Below, one piece after another: positions 37,481 through 46,346 of a stretch of DNA of 64,000 bases. The stretch is from Circinella umbellata (lineage: Eukaryota; Mucoromycota; Mucoromycetes; Mucorales; Lichtheimiaceae). Made by a program: the position numbers and the translations under genes. A model generated the notes under the pieces. It did not search any database, was not told where the DNA came from, and saw only the letters and a list, made by a program, of their open reading frames with translations. Each line of letters begins with the position of its first letter. Position 1 is the stretch's first letter. The stretch is from contig JAIWNF010000029.1 in NCBI GenBank assembly GCA_025093555.1, forward strand, positions 496,001 to 560,000, written 5' to 3'.

Positions 37481-39661
37481 GCTCGTTTCTATGGGTAAAA
37501 ATAGTACTGTTCTCACCCTACACAAAAAAGAATTACTTATCTACACTTTTTTGATTATAATATATAGTTTTCTCTATAAATAGTTATTATGTATAGCTCA
37601 AGATATATATGGCATAACGGGGAATGTTATCATTATTCATATTATTGTGCAGCAAGAAAATCATTGATGGACCATAATTTATTTAGACTAATAATGCACT
37701 TAAGGTGCATACATTTTAGAATCGAATTTTTTTCTATCTATTTTCAATAGCCTATTAATAAACACAACTAAATCCAAAACAAAAACTAACCCAAAAAAAT
37801 GAAAGTTATAACCATGGAGAACAATATTTGTGGATTAGTCTGTTTGGTTTTCACAGAATTTTTTTTTTTTTTGAGGCTCAAAGTTGGTGGGTGATTTCCA
37901 ACTTTGGCTGGGGATATCTTATGATCGAACCAAAGTTCAAACACTCGCAAATCTATGTAAAATAACGGGTATATATTTAACCGTATATGGATATATGGAT
38001 ATTGTCATTTAATACATAAAAATAGCATCATAAAATGGGAAGAGTAAAGAAAAAGATGTAGAGCACAAAGCAAAGAAAAAAGATATGCTAGGCAAATTTG
38101 TTTCTAAAAGTTAAAATGTTGAAGAAAAAAAGTACTAACTAAAATGTGATTATTCATTCAAATTCTTTACAAGAAAGCATTCATGGGTTTTTGGATGCTG
38201 CTAGTAATATAACTAGAAATTATTATAATATGTGTTAATGATATATTGAATTATATTGTTCAGTAACGGATGCTATATAAATAATTGAAGTCATTAGAAG
38301 TTCTAAAATGATATAAGTCTCACTATAGAGTTACTGAACAAGTGGAACATATAACCTTTCATCTAATACTCTATATCCCTCCATTACCTGATAAAAAATT
38401 AGTATAGTGGCGGCGGTTTAAAAGAATAAAATTGAAACAATTACTTATAAAAATTTCGATTCTAAAATGTATGCATCGACTTCTTATTTTGTAATTATTG
38501 TTCTTTTTACTGATCAATACCTCAGATGAGACTGAAAATAAAATGCATCGACAGGTTGACGTTTTCGTAAAATACTGGTATCACGCAAAACGAGCATTTT
38601 TTTTTAGTGAAGATAAACCTGGTTGCTGTGACCGGATAAAAGTAATTGGGAAAACATGAGTATGGGAAGATGGGTATTTATAATGCACAGCTGAAGGAGA
38701 TAGGCATGAGGTGAGTTCCGCAAAGTATTGCAGAAAGTAATTGAACAAAAAATTAACAGCAAAAAATGCATTGTAATTGAGAGAAAAGAGATTGGGCATT
38801 TGCAGAACGCTCATTGGGTGAATTCAGGAAGGGATATGCTATACAAAGATACAGATTCAGGTTAATCATAGAACTGGAAGGCCAGCGCAATTTCTTTTGC
38901 CACATATTCATTCGTGGCAACCAGTGACGGCGCCAACGAGTTGGCTACAATCTCGAGTCTCTTGCTCAATTCGCTATTGCCAAGGATGGGAATCTCATTG
39001 CTTTCTCCATACAAAGCAATGATGGCCGTAAACGCATTTTGAGTGTCAAGGTTTCCTTGACCCAAGCAAGATTCAACTGTTGCCTTTGCCAGAGTAGCAT
39101 GGACTCCAAGTCGCAGCACAATCGTTGTCATATGCCGAAATAGTGATGATAAAGGCAAGGTTCCATGGTCATAGTCTGCCAATGTAAAAATGGTAAATGG
39201 TTAGCAGACGTGAGATTTGGTAAATGGACCTGATGCATGGCAAAGAGAGTATGCATTGTCTGCATCAAATTTGCTACGAATTTGGCGAAGTTGATACACA
39301 ATGTTGGTATCTGATGTCTGTGTGACTGCCGGATCCGGGGCCATAGATAAAGCAACTTGGAGATTATCGTGATCCAAGAAGATCTTAGTTGCAAGGGCAT
39401 CTTTTTTGTCTAATTTGAAGTTGAGGGTAATGGCACCGATCGATGGCTTGCTAATGGCGTCGAGTCTCATGTTGGAAGTCACCAAGATGTTTGAAACCAA
39501 TGTTGCAATGACCAATTTACTGCCTTCTGATGTGTGCAGTGAGACTGGCCAAATATCTGGGTAAGGGATCTTTCCTCCTGGTGGCGGCAGTGACGTCGGC
39601 TTGGTGAATCCTGTGATATTTGGTTATTTTAATAAAAGTAAGGAATAAAAACAGACAAGGT

Positions 39662-40085
39662 ACAAATCCTTTGAGACTTTGTTATATATCTTTAATAATA
39701 ATTTAGAAACTAGAATAAAGTGATTTTCTTTAAAATAATATTTACAACCCGTATTTATATGTGATTTCTATTCTATGAGTTATGGGGCTTAGTTAATGGA
39801 ATGATGTAGGTGATTGATAGTAAAGTCGGGTACTTGATATTAGTCATTAATATGAAGAAGGTTACTATAGCTACTGTTCTGAAGTATATTGGGCTTAGCC
39901 ATGATACTCTCTTTTATTCTTTAATTTAAGTTGACGAGGCACAGGACATCGTTATGCGATTTTACTCAGTTTCCTTTTTAGAATTGAGTTCTGTTCACAT
40001 CTGTATTTTAAATATTTTAAATATGATTCCTTATTTCATCTGGGATAAAGAGATAATGTTCTTATAATACAACAAATCCTTTGAG
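39662..40085 (-). mobile_element. ~396-bp insert flanked by 14-bp direct repeats
   Basis: ACAAATCCTTTGAG occurs at 39662-39675 and again at 40072-40085. The non-coding DNA between is absent from the coding sense of the host gene and matches the dispersed repeat at 8950-9207 on the other strand. A 14-bp target duplication and lack of TIRs suggest a non-LTR/SINE-like mechanism. No A/B box was found. Confidence 0.55.
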
Positions 40086-40340
40086 CTTGCCAAATGGTTC
40101 GCGGTGTGGATCAATCAATTTCGTGCGGCCGTATGCTTCGACAGTATTAAGCATAATTGCCTGCCTATTTGTTGTGTTGTATAGAATAGCTCCTACAAAT
40201 ATCTGGACTGTGGCGAACTTGATTTGTGGAAAAAAATCCCAATCCTTGTTAATGATTGCGCACACATCAGGAGTCAACTCTGTATACTGACACTGCATGA
40301 GGAGTTTGCTATATGGCGATGATGAGATTATGTTGGTAAG

Positions 40341-40545
40341 TGTTATAGACTAAGACCAAGTCTATAATGGAGTTTCCTTTAGTTCAAGATTGATACAGTA
40401 AAGAGAAATCGAAAAGTGAGGAAAGAGTGAAAAAGAAGTTATTTTTTTATTTATCAAGCTCAGCTAGCTTTTTATGCTGCTGAGACTTGTACAACTCAAG
40501 TTTACTACTTAAGTTCTTTTAGCCAATATTACCTAGTCGGTAACA
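40341..40545 (-). repeat. 3' LTR of the chromovirus
   Basis: Ends TGTTA...TAACA. Nearly identical to 44391-44582. It includes a perfect hairpin TATAGACT-AAGACCA-AGTCTATA at 40344-40366. Confidence 0.9.
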
Positions 40546-40558
40546 TTCTCCCCCTCTT
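40546..40558 (-). other. polypurine tract
   Basis: On the minus strand AAGAGGGGGAGAA lies directly before the TGTTAC start of the 3' LTR. This is the expected plus-strand primer site, and it fixes the element's orientation as minus. Confidence 0.85.
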
Positions 40559-40920
40559 AAACCAGAGGATATAAAATAAAGTACAATTAAAGAATAATTT
40601 AAAAACGGGTGTGATAAAGAATTACTACTAGTAAGGAATAAAATAAGGATTTTGGATTTGAGAGTATTAACAAAGTAAAGATATAAATAGAATAGAGTCG
40701 TGAATGCTGCAAAATAATAGTATATAAATATAAATAAAGAAAGTGGAATATTACGGATAAATATTAAACGGAATATAGAAAGTTCTAGTAGCTGAGCCAC
40801 AAAAGAAAATATTTTTGACATTAAATTATAGTAACTGTTATTTTTTCTTTTTCTTCCCAGTTTGCTTTCCCTTGCTGCTATATATATTAAAATATATTTT
40901 CTTTGCTCCTCTTTTTCTTT

Positions 40921-42323
40921 ATGATGATCACCACGATTTCTGATGCCGTTTCCGCTACTACCTTAACACATAATGGTAGTTTAACCATTAATGATTTCGA
41001 ACGTCGTTGTGTTGGACTCAACACCTGTATTAGAATTCGTTCCAATAAATTGACTCCAGAAGTTGATTATCAAGGTCGTCGTCCATATAATGTATGTCAA
41101 AGATGTTTCTGTTTGAATCGGGTATGTTATAACTTTCGCCCAGTTGTTGTGGATGGTAAATTGATGGATGGAAATTGGTGTGATCAATGTCGTTTGAATA
41201 AACGTTCTGGTTGTTCGAATTTGACTTATCATGACTCTGGATCAGGTCAAGTTCCTATTCTCATGCCTGGTTGTTGGCTCGTTCAACTGATGTTCCAGTC
41301 TTGGTATTTCCTTCTTGATATCTTGTAAAGGTGCTTCGATCGAGAAGAAGTGGCAAGCCAATGTTCAAGGTCTGCTCTCTTGATGAGCTACAAATTGGTA
41401 GGAAGATTATACCCAATCATGTTCCTCTAGTTCTCCCTGTTTTCATGAGAGGGGAGATAGTTAACCATGGTACTTTTGGGCCTACCGCCAGTGGTTCTAG
41501 AAGTATTAGAGTTGGTATCATTGCGTCTTCTGAAACGAGCTCCAGAACTGGCTTAGAATCCACCTAGGTTAGTTCTAATCAAGTGCCAAGTGGCAGCCTT
41601 GTGAGAAGATCCAGAAGACTTGCTGGAAATGTTGCTTTGGCAGCATATAACGAAGTTGAGGAAGAAAATGATGAGTTAGAGACTGAATCCGAGAGTGATA
41701 ATAATGATAATAATAATGAGGATAAGGAATATCCATTTGCTAGTGATGAATCGGATTATCAATGGAATGCAACTCCAGTTAGTCATGGTACCATTGATGC
41801 CATGAGGACTCCAGATCCTCAACTCTTCTTGGAATCTGTTATTCCATCACCTTTGGTTTCACCTCCTCTTCGTCCTTCGGATCAAGATTCTGTTTCCTCT
41901 CCTTCTTTGCCTTCATCTAGTTCTTCTGATGATAATGATTCTAATAATCGTGATTATGATCTTGTTTTCTATGGTGGTCCTGCCATTCAGTCTGGTGGTC
42001 GTCATTTCTCTGCTCCTAATGCACGAATTGATCTGTCAGATAAATTACGTATTGATCCTCGTTTCTTTGCTGGTAATGCTCAATCATGGTATGGTGATGG
42101 TCTTCAAGGTCAAGAACCAAGTCTTAACCTCTCTCCCCCTCCAATTTCACCTATTAGTCTTCCTGACGGTCCAACTCTGAATCAAGATCAGAGAAGGGTT
42201 GCAGAGCTAGAAGCTCTTAATCCTTTGCGTCCGTTGTTTGCCTTGCCTACCTTGGGTCCAGGTGGACGATATATTGTTCATGTTCGTGGTGGTAACAACT
42301 TTTTCTTTGAGTTTTTGGAATAA
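40921..42323 (+). pseudogene. antisense Zn2Cys6-like ORF inside the chromovirus
   Basis: Lies between the chromodomain and the 3' LTR, on the strand opposite to pol. Its end (42323) overlaps the pol end (42278) tail to tail. The first frame (40921-41328) has cysteines 59, 62, 69 and 87, 90, 98: C-x2-C-x6-C-x17-C-x2-C-x7-C, with a basic CDQCRLNKRSGC half. This resembles a fungal binuclear zinc cluster with a long linker. A frame change near 41280-41330 and one TAG at 41565-41567 separate it from a ~250-residue acidic, Ser/Pro-rich region (41583-42323). That region has an RRSRRLAG start and a C-terminal YIVHVRGGNNFFFEF. It is now broken. A DNA-binding regulator carried by the element is the natural guess, but this is inference. 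Confidence 0.6.
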
Positions 42324-44390
42324 GTTGAGGTGTTTTTTTGTACTTGTTTTTGTTTTTTATTATTAAAATCTTGAATAAAATCGTGTGCATTTTTCATATT
42401 TTGTGATGGTTCCCAACTTGATTCATGAACTGGATAACCAAGCCATTTAACTAAGTATTCTGTTCGCCGGTTTTGTGTTCTCTTGTCTAGAATAGTCTTA
42501 ACTTCATATTCTTCTTTATGGTCAATAATGAGTGCAGGAGGTCGAGTTGGCTGATGGCCATCTTGAGCTTGTGTATATAGTTTGAGTGTATGTACAGTCA
42601 AACCCCGCTTTTTGCACAGGTGGGATTTAGGCCAAGAGGTGTGCAAAAAGTGGGTGTGTGCAAAAATCAGGGTGAAAAACAGAAGGAAAATAGAATAGCC
42701 ATTAACCTAGCAACTATATTAGTGTATTGACAGATGTGCAATGTTGCTAACTATAAAAATGGTCTAATATTACTGGTCATATTTCATCTCAGCATAAGTG
42801 AACATATAAGTGGGATTTTGCACAGTCCTTCTGAAGGTATGCAAAGTGCAAAAAGCGGGGATTGTGCAATTTTATTAAGTAAAAAGTGGGATTTTGGTCA
42901 AAAGGTGTGCAAAAAGTAGGGGTGTGCAAAAATCAGGAGTGCAAAAAGTGGGGTTTAACTGTACATGAAAGACATTATGAGCTTTGATATTTGTAGGGAG
43001 ATCCAATCAATATGCTACCTTGCCTATTCTTTCAATAATCTTATAAGGACCCACATATTTTGATACAAGTTTCTTCTTAGCAGTTTGAGGATAGTTTGCT
43101 GGGTTAATATATCGCTGATTAACTAACACTTCTTGTCCAATCTCGAACTCGACTTCATGACGATGTTTATTAGCATATTGCTCTTGTCTAGCAGCTGCTG
43201 CTGTAATATTTTCAATAACCTTGACTCGAATATCATTTAATCGTGATGTTAAGTGATCTGCTGCTTTATTTCTTGATGTATTGGATTCTAATCGAGTTGG
43301 TGTAAGAACATGTCATCCCAGATCACAATAATAAGGTGTCATCTTGATCGATGCTTGGTGCGTATTATTGTAAGTATGTTCTACAATCGGTAACCATAGA
43401 TCCCAATCATGTTGTTCATATGCAACATACTGTCGTAGAAGGTCTTCAAGTATCCTATTTATGTGCTCAGTTTGCCCGTCTGATTCTGGGTGATACGAAG
43501 TAGACATTTTCTTCTTGATTTGGAGTTGTTCAAATAAAGCAGTCCAGAATTTAGAAGTAAATTTTGGATCTCGATCTAAAACTACTTCTTTAGGTAAACC
43601 ATGTTGTCGATAGATCTCGTGTAGGAATATGTGTGCAACATCAACTGCTGAGTCATTTGTATAACAGGGAGCAAAATGAGCTCGTTTGGAAAACCGATCC
43701 ACAATTACTATAATTGCATCATAACCGTTCTAGGTAATTGGTAATTGAGTAATGAAGTCCATTGAAATTGATTCCCATTGTTCTTGAGCTGGCTCGAGTA
43801 GCTGGATTAACCCTGCTTGTTTCTTATTTGATCCCTTGTTTCTTTGACAGCTGTCATATGATCTGACATATTGACGAACTGATTTCGCAATATTGGGCCA
43901 ATAAAATTGACGTTCGATTCTCTCAATTGTTCCATCAATACCTCTATGACCTGCAGATAGTAGGTCATGCATATCATGTAAAATACTTCTAAGTATTTGT
44001 GGCATCCTTGGTACTACCAGCTGTTCTTGATCCTTTCCATCTGGTTTACGATATAAAAGTTAATCTTTGAGTTTATAACCATCAATGTCTATTCCACAAG
44101 AGAGTTTATCCTATAGATCCTTAGTGAATTCATCCTTGTCATATTTATTCTTGACTTCCTCCTTGATTGCACCTAACTTTTGCAATCTATGTACTGCCTG
44201 TAGCTCCTTGTTTGTTTCTGGATGTGATGGTCTATCTGGAGGCCGTTTGCTTAAAGCATCTGCACCATGATTCTTTTCTCTTGGTATATGATGGCCATCA
44301 TATGAAAAGTTCATAAATAATTCTAACCAATGGATTTGTCGTTTATTTAAATTTGTGTTTGTCTTGAGTGACGATAAGGCTCGATTGTCA
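42278..44390 (-). pseudogene. gypsy pol remnant: RNase H, integrase, chromodomain
   Basis: Minus strand from 44390. RNase H tail: NDNRALSSL and HHIPREKNHGADALSKRP. Integrase zinc region: HDLLSAGHRG...YWPNIAKSVRQYVRSYDSCQRNK, where the first Cys of the usual CDxC pair is Tyr. Integrase core: VDRFSKRAHF (Asp), VVLDRDPKF (Asp), YHPESDGQTEHINR (Glu). C-terminal KYVGPYKIIERIGKVAY and AHNVFHV, then the MITE, then HTLKLYTQ and a chromodomain EYLVKWLGYPVHESSWEP ending at 42278. At least five in-frame stops lie in this stretch (near 44112, 44062, 43728, 43315 and 43010). Not functional. The chromodomain assigns it to the chromoviruses. Confidence 0.9.
42595..42961. mobile_element. pogo/Tc1-like MITE nested in gypsy pol
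   Basis: Flanked by TA (42593-42594 and 42962-42963). Terminal inverted repeats CAGTCAAACCCCGCTTTTTG and the complement of GTGCAAAAAGTGGGGTTTAACTG. It is 367 bp and non-coding, with several subterminal GTGCAAAAA units that may be transposase sites. Removing it rejoins the pol frame at AHNVFHV/HTLKLY. TA target and CAGT ends are those of pogo/Tigger elements; no transposase is present in the window. Confidence 0.85.
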
Positions 44391-44582
44391 TTATAGACTA
44401 AGACCAAGTCTATAATGGAGTTTCCTTTAGTTCAAGATTGATACAGTAAAGAGAAATCGAAAAGTGAGGAAAGAGTTATTTTTTTATTTATCAAGCTCAG
44501 CTAGCTTTTTATGCTGCTGAGACTTGTACAACTCAAGTTTACTACTTACGTTCTTTTAACCAATATTACCTAGTCAGTAACA
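44391..44582 (-). repeat. 5' LTR of the chromovirus, inner end lost
   Basis: Matches 40341-40545 except for an 11-bp indel and about three substitutions. The final few bases were lost where the deletion joined it to pol. The outer end TGTTACTGAC touches the GTAAG target duplication at 44583-44587. Confidence 0.9.
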
Positions 44583-45354
44583 GTAAGGGCAGGTACAATC
44601 TCTGGAGAACAGTTGATGCAGATGCTCGCATTCATGGACTTGAAGGACCACTTCAATGGCAGAATAGATTTAATGGCTTGATACTCTCCAGATATCTTAT
44701 TCATAAGGCGTTGACTGGCAAGTCCATTTTCTTCATAACTGTTTTCATCCACGTGGGAAAATGGTCGCAATGACAGCAAATCCACCACGTATAATGTTTT
44801 GCATTTTTCTTGGTCGCTTGTATTGGAGACGTTACAGGCATGCAAAACAGCCTCATCATATGTTCGACTTTGTGTTACTACTGTAATGGGCTTCGAAACT
44901 GGATGATGAGGCAAACGTGGATCAATTATTGACACCAATTCGCCTAAAGAGTTTGTCAGTGCTAAACCATCGCCTTCCTTTGGTGTATCTAAAACGCTGC
45001 TATAAAAATCAACAGGAAACGTGTTTTGAGTACCGTTAATATGGATATTAATGAAGTGCTTTCTTACGTGATGATGTGGCTCTCCAAATGAATACCTTGG
45101 TCTTCAAGTGATTCAAAAGTTTCCAGGCAAGAAGGACAAATGAATTCATGGTTGACCGGAATGGCATTTGCATTAATTATTTGTTTTTGTTTGCCTGCTG
45201 GAAGAACAATGTCGTGTACAAGCTTATAATGTCTACAAACATTCGTTTTCTTTGGCACATTTTCCACTTTTTTGCACATGTGGCAACCAACTTTTAGAAC
45301 TGATATCATGACAACACAGGAAAATGCAGAATCAGAAAATCAAGAAAATTTTCT

Positions 45355-45972
45355 TTCGTGAGACTTTTCATGAGACTTTTCAGGAGACTTTTCAGGATTT
45401 TTTTTTATGAGTCCTCTTGTAATAGCGCATGACTGATTATTGTATACTTACAATCGGGTTCTATCAGCCAGTTTATGAGGAAGCGTAATAGTTAAGATAT
45501 TGGTAGAAAGAAAAGGGGCTCGAGAATATATATGATAAAAACGAATTACTGTTTCCTGGTTGTCAGGAAACCCTTTATTTATATACGTCGAAATATCAGG
45601 GGCTAATTTACATCTAACTAATTTACATCTAATATCAATGATCAACATTTCTATATAGAATAACTATCCTAATATTTCTATATCCAACCATGTGCTCAAC
45701 CATGCTATCGTCTATCCTTAGTATTCCGCGGATAAGCATGTAGATCAACAACCTTATGGTTGAATATATCGTCGTAATGGTCTTACACCATTACACCTCT
45801 GGCCAAATCATGATACAGGATATTAGATATTAGGGCTTTCCTGATTGGTCAGAAGTCTTCAAAATAAGTCTCATGAAAAGTCTCATGAAAAGTCTCATGA
45901 AAAGTCTCATGAAAAGTCTCACGAAAAGTCTCATGAAAAGTCTCACGAAAAGTCTCATGAAAAGTCTCATAA
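45355..45972. mobile_element. foldback-like element with 12-bp repeat arms
   Basis: The left arm (45355-45396) has 3.5 units of TTCATGAGACTT. The right arm (45865-45972) has nine units of its complement AAGTCTCATGAA. The ~470 bp between are non-coding. Inverted arms built from short tandem units are typical of foldback elements. It begins 46 bp upstream of the zinc-finger gene start. No target duplication identified. Confidence 0.6.
45865..45972. repeat. 12-bp tandem repeat, nine units
   Basis: AAGTCTCATGAA repeated nine times; units 5 and 7 carry CACGAA instead of CATGAA, and the last unit is CATAAC. It forms the right arm of the foldback-like element. Confidence 0.9.
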
Positions 45973-46346
45973 CTTCTTTTTTTTTTGGAATTTGGCAAAC
46001 ACTTTGGAAATTGGCCACCGTAAGTTGAATTTGGCCAGGCCAAGCCATTTTTCAATCCTCAACCACGATTTGAAAAGTGTAGGAATAAACAGCCACTTTA
46101 ATTAGGATAAATGAAATAATTAATATGTATACGCTGTAAATTTCCCTAATGCTGCTACTGTTTGATCGACTACCTAGAAGTTTACTTTTTACCCTGGTCA
46201 CGTGATCTAGAGGTTGAGTTTTCAGAACCCAGAACAATTATTCTCCAGACCAAAACTAGTAACACTGCCTAATTTTTTTTTTTTTTTGTTATTATCATAA
46301 TCATTATTTTTAATATTGCTATTATTATTGCTATTATTTTATTAAA

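Larger units (their letters stand above)
35726..38861. other. intergenic region with small candidates
   Basis: Mostly AT-rich. It holds the possible micro-ORF at 36325-36429 and the GC-richer island at 37150-37480, listed separately. Nothing else could be supported. Confidence 0.55.
40341..44582 (-). mobile_element. Ty3/gypsy chromovirus, internally deleted, with antisense ORF
   Basis: The element reads on the minus strand. The 3' LTR is 40341-40545 and the 5' LTR 44391-44582. TSD GTAAG occurs at 40336-40340 and 44583-44587. A polypurine tract abuts the 3' LTR. The LTRs differ by about three substitutions and one 11-bp indel, so insertion was fairly recent. gag, protease, RT and the primer-binding site are missing: the 5' LTR runs straight into RNase H at a TATAA microhomology. 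Order on the minus strand: RNase H end, integrase zinc region, integrase core, C-terminal region (interrupted by a MITE), chromodomain, then an oppositely oriented ORF before the 3' LTR. Confidence 0.9.
38862..45309 (-). pseudogene. C2H2 zinc-finger gene split by two insertions
   Basis: ATG 45309 opens exon 1 (45309-45068). A 68-bp intron (45067-45000) leads to exon 2 from 44999. At 44583 exon 2 meets an LTR element (40341-44582). After the element, from 40340, the same frame resumes exactly (NIISSSPYSKLLMQCQ, using the GTAAG duplication once). It continues to about 40085, where a second insert begins. Further exons are 39617-39224 and 39182-38862, with a short intron between. The N-terminus has two zinc-finger patterns: Cys-x2-Cys...His-x4-His and a classical CPSC-x12-HLESH. 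The rest (~450 residues) has no recognised domain. The junction 40085/39617 does not join in frame with canonical sites. Ancestral function unknown; a host DNA-binding protein or a transposon-derived one are both possible. Confidence 0.7.

Noticed and set aside
40903..41567. The plus-strand ORFs inside the LTR element taken as gag of a plus-strand retrotransposon.
   Set aside because: Pol, the polypurine tract and the LTR orientation all place the element on the minus strand. The cysteine pattern is not a CCHC knuckle.
45845..46105. Ser-His-Glu-Lys repeat protein read from the 12-bp array.
   Set aside because: It is a translation of the tandem repeat; no leader, no domain, and the frame exists only because the unit is a multiple of three.
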